Of a stretch of DNA of 64,000 nt, positions 1 to 8,713 are shown in pieces. Below the pieces are notes generated by a model. It saw nothing but the letters and a program-made list of their open reading frames with translations. It did not search any database and was not told the DNA's origin. Position 1 is the stretch's first letter. The number at the start of each line of letters is the position of its first letter. Source of the stretch: Nocardia exalbida NBRC 100660 (GTDB lineage Bacteria; Actinomycetota; Actinomycetes; Mycobacteriales; Mycobacteriaceae); NCBI RefSeq assembly GCF_000308575.1, contig NZ_BAFZ01000058.1:1-64000 (forward strand), given 5' to 3'. A program made the position numbers and the translations under genes.

Positions 1-1026
1 CGCGGTCACGACGCCGACGGGCAGCTCGACCGGAAACAGCGTGCGCGCGGCGGCGTCCGCGCCGACCACCAGGATGGCGCCGACGACGGCGGAGCCGACG
101 AGCGGCTCGCCGGGGGTGCGCAGCAGGCGTCGTGCGATCTGCGGCGCGGCGAGGGCGACGAAGCCGACCGGACCGACGGCGGCGGTCGCCACCGAGGCGG
201 CCACCACGGCAGCCCCGATCAGGATGGCCTGCTGGGTCTGGATGCGCACTCCCAGTGCGCGTGTGGTGTCGGAGCCGAGGCGCAACGCGGCGAGGGTGCG
301 GGCGGAGGCGAGCGCGACTACGGCGGCGACGCCCGCGGCGATCGCGGCGGGCGCCAGGTGCGCGGAGTCGGCCGCGTTGAGCGATCCGTTCAGCCACAGC
401 TGCGCGCGCTGGGCGTCCCCCAGGCCGGCGCGGGTGAGCAGCCAGCTGATCCCCGCTGTCAGCAGGGCGTTCACCCCGACGCCGATCAGCACCAGCCGCA
501 GCCCGGTGGCGCCGTACCCGCCGGTGGCGGTGCGGCCCCAGGCCAGCAGGTAGATGGCGACGGCGGTGAGCAGACCGCCGGCGAGCGCGGCCAGCGGCGC
601 ACCGACCGAAGCGGCCAGTCCGGTGCTCGCGCCGCCGGTGCCGACCAGCACGGCGACAGCGCCCAGGCTCGCGCCCGAGGTGATGCCGAGCATGTCCGGC
701 GCGGCCAGCGGATTGTGCAGGATGGACTGGGTGATCGCGCCCGCGAGCCCGAGCGCGAGGCCGACCACGAGCGCGGTGAGCGCGCGCGGCAGCCGCGATT
801 CGAGCACGATGAACCGCTGCGCTCTGGTGCCGCCGCCGGTGAGCACGTCCAGCACGCGCCCGAGCGGCAGATGGGATTCGCCCACCGCGATGTCCAGGCA
901 GAAGAGCCCGAGCGCCAGCGCGATCAGGACCGCGACGATCAGCACCATCCGCGGTCGCAGCACCGCCGACACCGGGCCGACGCGCAGTGCGGGACGCGCG
1001 CTCGTGGTTCGCGGGGAGATCGTCAC
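1..1026 (-). CDS. FecCD-family iron-siderophore ABC permease (3' end outside window)
   Basis: This is an integral-membrane permease subunit of a ferric-siderophore ABC importer. The translation from the GTG at 1026 has successive hydrophobic helices and the family patterns LPRALTALVVGLALGLAGA, NPLAAPDMLGI and VGFVALAAPQIARRLL. The frame is still open at base 1, reading LPVGVVTA, a segment near the C-terminus of FecCD proteins, so probably only about 20-30 residues are missing. The GTG start overlaps the stop of the upstream permease by four bases (GTGA), indicating translational coupling as the second half of a permease heterodimer. The substrate cannot be told from the sequence. Confidence 0.92.
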   Translation of the reverse strand, partial: MTISPRTTSARPALRVGPVSAVLRPRMVLIVAVLIALALGLFCLDIAVGESHLPLGRVLDVLTGGGTRAQRFIVLESRLPRALTALVVGLALGLAGAITQSILHNPLAAPDMLGITSGASLGAVAVLVGTGGASTGLAASVGAPLAALAGGLLTAVAIYLLAWGRTATGGYGATGLRLVLIGVGVNALLTAGISWLLTRAGLGDAQRAQLWLNGSLNAADSAHLAPAAIAAGVAAVVALASARTLAALRLGSDTTRALGVRIQTQQAILIGAAVVAASVATAAVGPVGFVALAAPQIARRLLRTPGEPLVGSAVVGAILVVGADAAARTLFPVELPVGVVTA

Positions 1027-2069
1027 GGATTCACCAGCTTTCGGCGACGCACGAACGCGAGGAAGAACGGCACGCCGACCACGGCCAGCATCACCCCGAC
1101 CTCCAGCTCACCCGGCCGGGCCACCAGCCGGCCCGCCACGTCGGCGCTCAGCAGCAGCAACGCGCCGAACAGCCCGGAATAGGGGATCAGCCAGCGATTG
1201 TCCGGCCCGGTGACCGCGCGTGCCAGATGCGGGACGACCAGGCCGAGGAAGGCGATCGGACCGACCGCCGCCGTCGCCGCGCCCGTCAGCAGCACGACCG
1301 ACGCGAGCCCGAGCGCGCGGCTGCGGCCGACGTGCACGCCGAGGCCGCGCGCGACGTCGTCGCCCAGGCCCAGGACGTTCAGTCCCGGCGCGGCCAGCAC
1401 CGCCAGCAGCATGCCCGCCGCCAGAAACGGCAGCACCTGCCAGAACACCGCGGCGTCGCGGCCCGCGACCGTGCCGATCACCCAGAACCGGTAGGTGTCC
1501 AGCGCGGAGGCGTCGAACAGCACGACGGCGTTCGTCATCGCCTGCAGGAACGCGGTGACCGCGGCGCCACCGAGCACCAGGCTCAGCGGATTCGCCTTGC
1601 CGCCACCCACCGACGAGGTCGCGAACACCACCACGCCGGCGATCAGCGTTCCGGCGAAGGCGAACCAGATGTATTGCTCCGGTGCGCTGAAGGCGAACAG
1701 ATACGTGCTCAGCGCGGCGAGAAACGCCGCGCCCGCGCTGAGTCCGAGCAATCCGGCGTCGGCGAGCGGATTGCGGGTGTAGCCCTGGATGAGCGCGCCC
1801 GCGATACCCAGGGCCGACCCGCAGACCAGCGCCAGCGCGGTGCGGGGCAGACGCAGGCCGCGCACGATCTGCTCCTCGATGGAATCGGCTGCGCAGGTGA
1901 AGGGCCCGCCGGGGCAGGTGAGTGCGTGGTGCACGGCGTCGTACACGGTCCCCGGCGCGAGCGAGCGGGCGCCGACCGCGACGCCGGCGAGCACGGCGAG
2001 CAGTAGCAGAACGGTCGAGACGAGAAGTCCGGAAAGACGTCGCCGCCTCACGGTGGCAAGGGAGGTCAC
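1023..2069 (-). CDS. FecCD-family iron-siderophore ABC permease
   Basis: This 348-residue membrane protein is the first permease of the ferric-siderophore importer, of normal length for FecCD/BtuC proteins. An N-terminal membrane helix (about residues 13-34) is followed by the family signatures GLRLPRTALALVCGSALGIAGA, TRNPLADAGLLGLSAGA and VGPIAFLGLVVPHLAR, the last being the loop that contacts the ATPase. The GTG start at 2069 has a GGAG-type ribosome site upstream. It is coupled to the next permease by a GTGA overlap and lies downstream of an iron box at 2112-2130. No ATPase or binding-protein gene is in view; these may lie beyond base 1. Confidence 0.94.
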   Translation of the reverse strand: MTSLATVRRRRLSGLLVSTVLLLLAVLAGVAVGARSLAPGTVYDAVHHALTCPGGPFTCAADSIEEQIVRGLRLPRTALALVCGSALGIAGALIQGYTRNPLADAGLLGLSAGAAFLAALSTYLFAFSAPEQYIWFAFAGTLIAGVVVFATSSVGGGKANPLSLVLGGAAVTAFLQAMTNAVVLFDASALDTYRFWVIGTVAGRDAAVFWQVLPFLAAGMLLAVLAAPGLNVLGLGDDVARGLGVHVGRSRALGLASVVLLTGAATAAVGPIAFLGLVVPHLARAVTGPDNRWLIPYSGLFGALLLLSADVAGRLVARPGELEVGVMLAVVGVPFFLAFVRRRKLVNP

Positions 2070-2111
2070 GGCGACGAGCTGCTCCTGAAAATCAGCGATA
2101 CGGTTGCTAGG

Positions 2112-2130
2112 TCTGGTAAGCCTAACCTAT
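2112..2130. promoter_or_regulatory. IdeR/DtxR-type iron box in divergent promoter
   Basis: The 19 bases TCTGGTAAGCCTAACCTAT match the known IdeR/DtxR consensus TTAGGTTAGGCTAACCTAA at about 15 of 19 positions when read on the minus strand. The site lies between the permease start at 2069 and the FhuF-like start at 2202, so it can repress both directions when iron is sufficient. The match and location are seen; binding by IdeR is inferred. Confidence 0.8.
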
Positions 2131-2201
2131 CTTTCGCTACAGACGGGCATGGCCGAGTGTCCGCCGCGCCGCGCGACGGAGCCGATCCCCGAGGAGGTTC
2201 G

Positions 2202-2906
2202 ATGACCGAGCTCATCACCACGCCACATCGCTCGACGACGGCGTTCGGGCGCGCCGGTGCCCGGCTTCGCGCGCTGCAACCGGAGCATCCGCGGGTCTAT
2301 GCCGTGGCCGCGATCGCGGAACAGGGGAAACGGCGCTGGTGGCAGCTGGCGGACGGCGTGCGCGAAGGGCGCGTCGAACTCATGTACCGGCGCCACGCGG
2401 CGGAGATGATCAGCGCCGACATCGCGGCGGAAGTGGTTGCCACGGCCCTGATCCACGCGATCGCCGGGCGAGTGGTCGCATTGCTCGTCGCGGAGGGTCG
2501 GGCGTGGGATCCCGGGCTGGAGAACCTCTGGATCCATACCGACAACGATGGCGGAATCGACTGGGCGGGTCTGTCGGACACCACGATTCGCGTGATCGAC
2601 GGTGACCCGCTGGCGGGCGGCCCCGGTGTGGTCACGCTGCCGTGCGCGGAAGCGATGTACGTCTGGCTCGCGCATCGCTGCGCGTCCGCGCTGACCGTCG
2701 TCCAGCAGAGTATGACCCGCTGCTCCGGTTTGAGTGCCCGGCGGTTCTGGTCTCTCGTCGGTGAATCGGTAGCGGGCGCTTCGACTTACGTCCCCGATCT
2801 CGCGCGGACCGATTCCGTCACCGGCGCCCGGCGTGGGCAGGGACTGCTGGCGGCGATGGCCGAGCGCGGGCTCCCCGTGCGGCGGACCGGGGCCTTGCTT
2901 AGTTAG
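2202..2906 (+). CDS. FhuF-like siderophore/iron utilisation protein (tentative)
   Basis: The gene encodes a 234-residue soluble protein. The ATG at 2202 is preceded by GAGGAGG at a good distance; the longer GTG start at 2157 has no such site. The C-terminal half (LTVVQQSMTRCSGLSARRFWSLVGESVAG) resembles the helical core of FhuF-like ferric-siderophore reductases. However, the closing cysteine cluster that holds the [2Fe-2S] centre in true FhuF proteins is absent, so a reductase role is doubtful. Its place opposite siderophore permeases, behind an iron box, supports a role in siderophore handling. The stop codon (2904-2906) lies inside a second iron box. Confidence 0.6.
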   Translation: MTELITTPHRSTTAFGRAGARLRALQPEHPRVYAVAAIAEQGKRRWWQLADGVREGRVELMYRRHAAEMISADIAAEVVATALIHAIAGRVVALLVAEGRAWDPGLENLWIHTDNDGGIDWAGLSDTTIRVIDGDPLAGGPGVVTLPCAEAMYVWLAHRCASALTVVQQSMTRCSGLSARRFWSLVGESVAGASTYVPDLARTDSVTGARRGQGLLAAMAERGLPVRRTGALLS

Positions 2907-2924
2907 GTAAGCCTGACCTATACT
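2895..2924 (+). promoter_or_regulatory. Candidate iron-repressed promoter with embedded IdeR box (2903-2921)
   Basis: TTGCTT at 2895-2900 and TATACT at 2919-2924 form a -35/-10 pair with an 18-base spacer, the -10 matching the consensus at 5 of 6 bases. TTAGGTAAGCCTGACCTAT at 2903-2921 is an IdeR/DtxR-like box (about 15/19) that fills the spacer and overlaps the -10, the usual geometry for repression. No protein start follows closely; the next strong signal is a terminator at 2987-3030. Confidence 0.65.
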
Positions 2925-2930
2925 CGAACG

Positions 2931-3030
2931 CGGCGTATGGATCGCGTGCGAGTCCCGAGGGCTGCGGTGACCCCCGATCCCTTGCCGCGGCGGGCTCCAC
3001 TTCCGGTGGGGCCCGCCGCTCTGTCTTTCT
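2931..3030 (+). ncRNA. Candidate iron-responsive small RNA
   Basis: A transcript starting about seven bases after the TATACT element would be roughly 100 nt long, ending at the hairpin at 2987-3019. No convincing reading frame with a ribosome site fills it. It contains a C-rich stretch (GACCCCCGATCCC, about 2969-2981) that would be single-stranded just before the terminator stem, as in seed regions of trans-acting sRNAs. Mycobacteria are known to make an IdeR-controlled sRNA (MrsI) that spares iron; this could be a functional counterpart, but no homology was tested. Confidence 0.45.
2987..3030 (+). terminator. Intrinsic terminator
   Basis: A 14-bp GC-rich stem pairs 2987-3000 with 3006-3019 around a five-base loop (TTCCG), with one G-T pair, followed by the T-rich tail TCTGTCTTTCTG. 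It would end transcripts of the FhuF-like gene and of the candidate small RNA before the carbonic anhydrase gene. Confidence 0.8.
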
Positions 3031-3284
3031 GTGAACTACGTCGCCCGCTCTGGCGTGCCGCCCCGTCCCGGATCTAGTCTGACGCCGACACGAACGTAGA
3101 ACCCGCTGCACAGCAAGGGTATTCGTCGTCGGGTCGTCCTCGGTGGGTCACCGCCGCGCCGTGGATCGGCCCGGTGCCGTGTCGCGATCATCGGTGCGCA
3201 GCGTCGCGCGCCGGCTTCGAGCCATCGATGACGCCCGCTCGCCGGGTTCACGGTGGCTCTCCGGAAGTTCGAGGGGTTGTCGGC

Positions 3285-4088
3285 TTGCCCACCAACACAC
3301 CGTCCCGTCCCATCGCAGCGGTGCTGGCCGCCGTCGCGGTACTCGTGATTCCCGCCTGCGGCTCCGGCGAGCAGCTGTCGAGCGAAACCTCGCCGCACGC
3401 CGCGCCGCACTGGGATTACGACGCCGAGGGCCCCGACCACTGGGCCGACCTGGACCGGGACTTCGTCACCTGCAAGAGCGGCCATCAGCAGTCACCCGTG
3501 GACCTGCCCGGTCACGCCCGGCTCGAGCCGCACGAGCACACCACCGTCGATTACCACTCGACCCCCGCCGTGACGCTGCGCAACACCGGGCACACCGTGC
3601 AGGCGAATCTCCCCGCGGGCAACGGAAATCGCATCGTGGTCGACGGCGTGCCGTTCGAGCTCACGCAGTTCCATTTCCACCTGCCGAGCGAGCACACCGT
3701 GGACGGCGTGGGCACCACGATGGAAGCGCACTTCGTGCACAAGAGCGCGGCGGGCGGGGTGGCCGTGCTCGGTGTGCTGCTGCGCGCGGCGCCGGGACCG
3801 TCGGCCTTCGCGCCGATCCTCTCGGTCGCGCCGCGGGCGGTGGACGCCGACACCGTCGTGCCGGGCCCGATCGACCTGCGCTCCATGCTGCCTGCCGACA
3901 CCGACCAATACCGCTATCAGGGTTCGCTCACCACGCCGCCGTGCAGCGAGGGCGTCTCGTGGACGGTGCTCGGCAGTCCGGTCACGGTGACCCCGGACGA
4001 CGTCGACCGGTACCGGGCGCTGTTCGCGCACAGCAACCGGCCGACCCAGCCGCTGAACGGCCGGACGGTCACGCTGGCGGGCGAGTGA
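3285..4088 (+). CDS. Alpha-type carbonic anhydrase lipoprotein
   Basis: The enzyme interconverts CO2 and bicarbonate, here outside the cell membrane. The zinc histidines are in FHFHLPSEHTVDG and in MEAHFVHKS, and YQGSLTTPPCSEGV is the alpha-class active-site floor. A hydrophobic signal ending in VIPAC fits a lipobox, so the protein is probably a membrane-anchored lipoprotein. The frame is open from a GTG at 3174, but the TTG at 3285 has GAGGGG upstream and gives a signal peptide of normal length (267 residues in all); an ATG at 3228 is the alternative. The nearby urease also produces CO2/bicarbonate, which makes a shared role in pH or carbon balance plausible. Confidence 0.92.
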   Translation: MPTNTPSRPIAAVLAAVAVLVIPACGSGEQLSSETSPHAAPHWDYDAEGPDHWADLDRDFVTCKSGHQQSPVDLPGHARLEPHEHTTVDYHSTPAVTLRNTGHTVQANLPAGNGNRIVVDGVPFELTQFHFHLPSEHTVDGVGTTMEAHFVHKSAAGGVAVLGVLLRAAPGPSAFAPILSVAPRAVDADTVVPGPIDLRSMLPADTDQYRYQGSLTTPPCSEGVSWTVLGSPVTVTPDDVDRYRALFAHSNRPTQPLNGRTVTLAGE

Positions 4089-4130
4089 GGGCGAGAGCGC
4101 GGCGTGACCGGTCGTGGCTTCGGCCGTGGA

Positions 4131-4511
4131 TCAGTTGCGCGTCGTGCTTCCGTTCAGCCGGAACCAGAACGACTGCCCGTTACGGGTGGGCTTGATGACA
4201 AAGTTTTGCGCGAGGTGGGTGCCGAAGCTGCACCTGATACTCATCGTGATGTGATTGTCCCGATTGAGGGTGACGGGAATCCACACGATGTCATCGCCCG
4301 CATCGCCGCCGTTCTTCCCGGTGCTGTGGTTGTGATACGTCACGAACGCGACTTTGTTGAATTTGCCCGCGCATTCCCACCCACCCCAGTTGGGTACGAT
4401 GCCGTAGATGCCCGCGTTCGGTGGAGCGGCGTGCGCGGATGCCGGTGCCAGCAGCAGGCTGCCGAAAAGTGTTGCCGCAAGCAGTGTGACTCGACGATGT
4501 AAGCGCGACAT
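4131..4511 (-). CDS. Small secreted protein of unknown function
   Basis: The 126-residue product starts at the ATG at 4511, which has GGAAGG upstream; a longer frame to 4631 lacks a ribosome site. The first 28 residues form a clear Sec signal peptide (arginine-rich start, long leucine/alanine core, cleavage after ASAHA). The mature part of about 98 residues begins APPNAGIYG, is rich in N, G, W and aromatic residues, and has two cysteines (WECAG and IRCSF) that could form one disulfide. I do not recognise the family. It is convergent with the carbonic anhydrase gene. Confidence 0.75.
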   Translation of the reverse strand: MSRLHRRVTLLAATLFGSLLLAPASAHAAPPNAGIYGIVPNWGGWECAGKFNKVAFVTYHNHSTGKNGGDAGDDIVWIPVTLNRDNHITMSIRCSFGTHLAQNFVIKPTRNGQSFWFRLNGSTTRN

Positions 4512-4793
4512 GCCATTTCCTTCCGGAGATAGCTCGAAGTATTCCAGTCCCATTGCCGCCGGGCTGTAGTTCGAACGATGGATACCGGTCGCTGCCTGCC
4601 ACCTTTCGAAACGCAAGTGCGCCTGGTGCAAAGGCGGCAGCCGAGGACTTCTGTCGTCGGTTCGAATGACTGTGCGCCCTCGAAACTCCCGGCCACGTTG
4701 TGTGAATTCACGCCGAGTGGCGGCGGGGACGAGCGGCAGATGTCGAGACGTGCCGACTCCAGCGCATGACCTGGCTGAATTGGGAGACGGCTC

Positions 4794-5075
4794 ATGACAT
4801 CGATCGCGGCTTTCGCCGGAGCGATCGGTATCGGAGTGGTTGTGTCGGCGCCGAGCGCGGCCGCCGAATCACGGCATCGCGTCGATCTCACCGAGGCGTG
4901 CAAGGATCAATACCACCGGCAGACGGTCTACGTCCGGCACATCGATCAAAGGGTCGCCGGCATCGGGGGCAAGGCGACGCCGTACGGCTACTACTGCGCC
5001 GAATGGACCGAGCAGCTGACGGTGTCGAAGGATCCCAGTCCGAATGGTCCGGCGGTCACACCGGCAGGCGGGTGA
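4794..5075 (+). CDS. Small secreted protein of unknown function
   Basis: This 93-residue protein starts at an ATG with GGGAG upstream. The first 24-25 residues look like a Sec signal peptide with an APSAAA cleavage region. The mature peptide of about 68 residues has two cysteines (EACKDQY and YYCAEW). It is divergent from the secreted protein at 4131-4511 and sits just before the hotdog-fold gene. No known domain is recognised. Confidence 0.65.
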   Translation: MTSIAAFAGAIGIGVVVSAPSAAAESRHRVDLTEACKDQYHRQTVYVRHIDQRVAGIGGKATPYGYYCAEWTEQLTVSKDPSPNGPAVTPAGG

Positions 5076-5117
5076 GGCCGCGAGGGCGGGGAGCGGACGC
5101 TGTGCGACAGTGAATAC

Positions 5118-5564
5118 ATGACACAGCAGGAAACCTCGCAGGTCGGCTCGCTGGCGGATGTCACGCCCGAGCAGATGAACGCCTACAGCGAAGGCACCTT
5201 CGCCGACCTGATCGGCCTGCGCTACACCGAGCTGAGCCCCGACCGCGTGTGCGGCGAGTGGGTCGTCAAGCCGCATCTCTACCAGCCCGCGGGCATTCAG
5301 AACGGCGGCGTGTACTGCACCGTCATCGAGACGCTCGCCAGCATCGCGGGCGGCGTCTGGCTCGGCGACCAGGGCACGGTGGTCGGCGTGAACAACAACA
5401 CCGATTTCCTGCGCGCGGTGCGCGAGGGCACGCTGTTCGGCGAAGCGACGCCGGTGCATCGCGGCAGGCTCCAGCAGCTGTGGCAGGTCGTCATCACCGA
5501 CGAGCAGGGGCGCACCGTGGCCCGCGGTCAGGTGCGATTGCAGAATCTGCCGCACCGTTCCTGA
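5118..5564 (+). CDS. PaaI-like hotdog-fold thioesterase
   Basis: The 148-residue protein has the hotdog pattern of PaaI-type acyl-CoA thioesterases: a conserved Q-P-A-G-I-Q-N-G-G-V-Y segment leading into the central helix (TVIETLASIAG), and then VVGVNNNTDFLRA. In many family members the segment reads G-x-x-H-G-G; here the histidine position is asparagine (GIQNGG), as in some actinobacterial relatives. The protein would hydrolyse thioesters in the cytoplasm, with unknown substrate. It precedes the urease operon by about 75 bases but has no obvious link to it. Confidence 0.85.
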   Translation: MTQQETSQVGSLADVTPEQMNAYSEGTFADLIGLRYTELSPDRVCGEWVVKPHLYQPAGIQNGGVYCTVIETLASIAGGVWLGDQGTVVGVNNNTDFLRAVREGTLFGEATPVHRGRLQQLWQVVITDEQGRTVARGQVRLQNLPHRS

Positions 5565-5640
5565 GCGCTCCTCCGGCGAGGGCGGAACGGGCGTGCCAGA
5601 ATGGCCGTCACCCGCCCCTGCGAACCGGTGAGGAGCCCGG

Positions 5641-5943
5641 ATGCGACTGTCACCGCACGAGCAGGAGCGCCTGCTGCTCAGCTACGCCGCGGAGCTGGCC
5701 CGGCGCAGGCAGGCGCGCGGGCTCAAGCTGAACCATCCCGAGGCGGTGGCGCTGATCACCGACCACGTGCTGGAAGGCGCGCGCGACGGCCGCACCGTCG
5801 CCGAACTGATGTCCTCGGGGCGGACGGTTCTCGCCCGCGACGACGTCATGGAAGGTGTGCCGGAGATGATCCCCGACGTCCAGGTCGAGGCGACCTTCCC
5901 GGACGGCACGAAGCTCGTCACCGTGCACCACCCGATCGGCTAG
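5641..5943 (+). CDS. ureA: Urease gamma subunit
   Basis: The 100-residue product is a full-length urease gamma subunit, with the family start [20 protein letters not shown], the middle [21 protein letters not shown] and the end [14 protein letters not shown]. Together with UreB and UreC it forms the nickel enzyme that hydrolyses urea to ammonia and carbamate. The ATG has GGTGAGGAG just upstream. It is the first gene of ureABC. Confidence 0.97.
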   Translation: MRLSPHEQERLLLSYAAELARRRQARGLKLNHPEAVALITDHVLEGARDGRTVAELMSSGRTVLARDDVMEGVPEMIPDVQVEATFPDGTKLVTVHHPIG

Positions 5944-5993
5944 GCGGCCGGTATGCGATACCCGAGCGGCCTCGAGCCGGATCGAGGCCCGGC

Positions 5994-6305
5994 GTGATCC
6001 CCGGCGAGTATTTCTGCGCCGAGGGCGTCATCGAACTGAACGCCGGTGCGCGGCGGCTCGAACTGGACGTGATCAATACCGGTGACCGGCCGGTACAGGT
6101 CGGCAGCCATGTGCACTTCCCGCAGGCGAACGCGGCGCTGGAGTTCGACCGGGCGGCCGCGCACGGCCATCGTCTCGATATCCCGGCCGGGACCGCGGTG
6201 CGCTTCGAACCCGGTCTCGGGCAACGCGTGTGGCTCGTGCCGCTGGGTGGCGCCCGCGAAGTCCACGGCATCAGCCCGACCCCGCCGGGCCGTCTGGATG
6301 ACTAG
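5994..6305 (+). CDS. ureB: Urease beta subunit
   Basis: The 103-residue product begins [17 protein letters not shown] and contains [22 protein letters not shown], the signature of the urease beta subunit. A GTG at 5994 gives the normal length and standard N-terminus; GAGG lies just upstream. It is 50 bases after ureA and 56 before ureC. The protein ends GRLDD; no fusion or damage is seen. Confidence 0.96.
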   Translation: MIPGEYFCAEGVIELNAGARRLELDVINTGDRPVQVGSHVHFPQANAALEFDRAAAHGHRLDIPAGTAVRFEPGLGQRVWLVPLGGAREVHGISPTPPGRLDD

Positions 6306-6361
6306 CGCGTGTGCCCGGCGCGGGGCGGGGCCGAGTGCGCGGGCTCAGGAGGTTGGACGCG

Positions 6362-8083
6362 ATGAGTGAGCTGAGCCGGGCGCGGTACGCCGAACTGTTC
6401 GGGCCGACGACGGGCGACCGGATCAGATTGGCCGACACCGACCTGCTGATCGAGATCACCGAGGACCGCAGCGGTGGACCGGGGCGCGCGGGCGACGAGG
6501 CCGTGTTCGGTGGCGGCAAGGTACTGCGCGAATCCATGGGCCAGTCCCGCGCGACGCGCGCCGAGGGCGCTCCCGACACGGTGATCACCGGTGTGGTGAT
6601 CATCGATCATTGGGGAATCATCAAGGCCGACGTCGGTATTCGCGACGGACGGATCAGCGCGATCGGCAAGGCGGGCAACCCCGACACCATGACCGGCGTA
6701 CACCCGGACCTGGTCGTCGGCCCGTCCACCGAGATCATCGCGGGCAACGGCCGCATCCTCACCGCGGGCGCGATCGACTGTCACGTGCACTTCATCTGCC
6801 CGCAGCTGATGGAGGAGGCGCTCGGCGGCGGGATCACCACCCTCATCGGCGGGGGCACCGGTCCGGCGGAGGGCAGCAAGGCGACCACCGTGACGCCCGG
6901 CGCGTGGCATCTCGCGCGCATGCTCGAGGCCACCGACGCCTGGCCGCTGAACATCGTGCTGCTCGGCAAGGGCAACACCGTGAGCGCCGAGGCCATGTGG
7001 GAGCAATTGCGCGGCGGGGCATCGGGATTCAAGCTGCACGAGGACTGGGGCTCCACGCCCGCCGCGATCGACGCCTGTCTCACCGTGGCCGACGCCGCGG
7101 GGGTGCAGGTGGCGCTGCATTCGGACACCTTGAACGAGGCGGGTTTCGTCGAGGACACCCTCGCGGCGATCGCCGGGCGCGGCATCCACGCCTACCACAC
7201 CGAGGGCGCGGGCGGCGGGCACGCGCCCGACATCATCACCGTCGCCGCCCACCCCAACGTGCTGCCCAGCTCGACCAACCCGACGCGCCCGCACACCGTC
7301 AACACCCTCGACGAGCACTTGGACATGCTCATGGTCTGCCACCACCTGAGCGCGTCGATCCCGGAGGATCTGGCCTTCGCCGAGAGCCGCATCCGCCCGT
7401 CCACCATCGCGGCGGAGGATCTGCTGCACGATCTCGGCGCCATCTCGATGATCGGCAGCGACTCGCAGGCCATGGGCCGCATCGGCGAGGTCGTGCTGCG
7501 CACCTGGCAGACCGCGCACGTCATGAAACGCCGCCGCGGCGCCCTGCCGGGCGACGGCGCGGCCGACAACGCCCGGGTGCGCCGCTACGTCGCGAAATAC
7601 ACCATCTGCCCGGCCGTCGCGCACGGCCTGGACCACGAGATCGGCTCGGTCGAAGTCGGCAAGCTCGCCGACCTGGTGCTCTGGGAGCCCGCGTTCTTCG
7701 GCGTCCGGCCACACGCCGTGCTCAAGGGCGGCGCGATCGCCTGGGCCGCGATGGGCGACGCCAACGCCTCCATCCCGACCCCGCAGCCGGTGTTGCCGCG
7801 CCCCATGTTCGGCGCCGCCCCGGCGACCGCCGCCGCCACCTCGCTGCATTTCGTCTCCGAGCAGGCGATCGAGGACGGCCTCGCCGACCGGTTGCGGGTC
7901 CAGCGCAAACTGGTGCCGGTCGGCAACGTGCGCGGCGTGACCAAGACGGACCTGCCGCACAACGACGCCATGCCGCGCATCGAGGTCGAGCCCGACACCT
8001 TCACCGTCCGCATCGACGGCGAGGTCTGGCGCGAAGAACCCGCCACCGAGTTGCCCATGGCGCAGCGATATTTCCTGTTCTGA
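6362..8083 (+). CDS. ureC: Urease alpha (catalytic) subunit
   Basis: The 573-residue subunit carries the bi-nickel site. Visible ligands and catalytic residues are HVHF, the carbamylated lysine in GFKLHEDWG, histidines in [12 protein letters not shown] and [14 protein letters not shown], the aspartate in GSDSQAMGR, and the mobile-flap Cys-His-His in [13 protein letters not shown] lies ten bases before the ATG. Length and motifs are complete, so the gene should be functional. No ureF, ureG, ureD or ureE follows; the next gene encodes an unrelated secreted protein, so nickel-insertion factors must be encoded elsewhere. Confidence 0.98.
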   Translation: MSELSRARYAELFGPTTGDRIRLADTDLLIEITEDRSGGPGRAGDEAVFGGGKVLRESMGQSRATRAEGAPDTVITGVVIIDHWGIIKADVGIRDGRISAIGKAGNPDTMTGVHPDLVVGPSTEIIAGNGRILTAGAIDCHVHFICPQLMEEALGGGITTLIGGGTGPAEGSKATTVTPGAWHLARMLEATDAWPLNIVLLGKGNTVSAEAMWEQLRGGASGFKLHEDWGSTPAAIDACLTVADAAGVQVALHSDTLNEAGFVEDTLAAIAGRGIHAYHTEGAGGGHAPDIITVAAHPNVLPSSTNPTRPHTVNTLDEHLDMLMVCHHLSASIPEDLAFAESRIRPSTIAAEDLLHDLGAISMIGSDSQAMGRIGEVVLRTWQTAHVMKRRRGALPGDGAADNARVRRYVAKYTICPAVAHGLDHEIGSVEVGKLADLVLWEPAFFGVRPHAVLKGGAIAWAAMGDANASIPTPQPVLPRPMFGAAPATAAATSLHFVSEQAIEDGLADRLRVQRKLVPVGNVRGVTKTDLPHNDAMPRIEVEPDTFTVRIDGEVWREEPATELPMAQRYFLF

Positions 8084-8226
8084 TCGTCCTCGACCGACGA
8101 TCACCCCGCAGATAGCCGCAGCGAGGCGCGGGTAAGGGTCTCGGTGGTGTTCCACTTGTGCGGCAGCTAGCAGGGGAGGAGCGTATAGTCCGGTAGCCTG
8201 CTGGGCCTCGAGGAAGGGAGGGAAGC

Positions 8227-8700
8227 ATGTTCCGACCAGGTGAGCGGGGGGTGGCGCGCCGAGTTCTGCTGGGCGTTGTGGGCGGAGGGACGTTCCTGGC
8301 GGCGATGTTCGCGACCTCCGCGGCCGCACCGTTGCCGTCCGGTAGCGGGCAGGCCGGAGCGCCGGACGGCTCAACGGTCACCCTGAACGACTATTGCCAG
8401 GATCCCGGCGCGGTCGGCCACCTCGCCGACGGGCGGACCGTCTACTGCACACAGGTGCAGGGCACCGACGCGTTCGTATGGTCCTACAGCCGAGACCCGA
8501 TCCCGCGCGACCCCAACACGCGCGGCTACACCTGCGACAGCGATGCCTGCCACTGGCCCGACGGCACCGCCGTCCCGAACTACCAGCGCTGCGGGATCCT
8601 GTGCGGCGAGCCTCCCACCAGCGGCGACAGGCAGAGCGGCCTCTCCGACTGTGTCGAAGCGGGAACCGAGTTCGAGGAGTGCGAACGCCGGATCAGATGA
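8227..8700 (+). CDS. Secreted cysteine-rich protein of unknown function
   Basis: The 157-residue protein starts at an ATG preceded by GAAGGGAGGG. About 34 residues form a signal peptide (RRVLLGVVGGGTFLAAMFATSAAA). The mature part has eight cysteines, including CDSDAC and CGILC, so several disulfides are likely. It is rich in D, P, G and aromatic residues, with motifs such as DGRTVYC and VWSYSRDPIPRDP. No enzyme motif is seen. It is one of three small secreted proteins flanking the urease genes. Confidence 0.75.
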   Translation: MFRPGERGVARRVLLGVVGGGTFLAAMFATSAAAPLPSGSGQAGAPDGSTVTLNDYCQDPGAVGHLADGRTVYCTQVQGTDAFVWSYSRDPIPRDPNTRGYTCDSDACHWPDGTAVPNYQRCGILCGEPPTSGDRQSGLSDCVEAGTEFEECERRIR

Positions 8701-8713
8701 GTCGGCCGGAAGA

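Noticed and set aside
8082..8102. GATCGTC...GACGATC hairpin after ureC as a terminator
   Set aside because: The stem is only seven base pairs and no T-run follows, so it is too weak to call.
6302..8374. Long minus-strand frame opposite ureC (690 codons)
   Set aside because: It is the mirror of a GC-rich true gene; its translation is R/G/A-rich, has no family pattern and no ribosome site.
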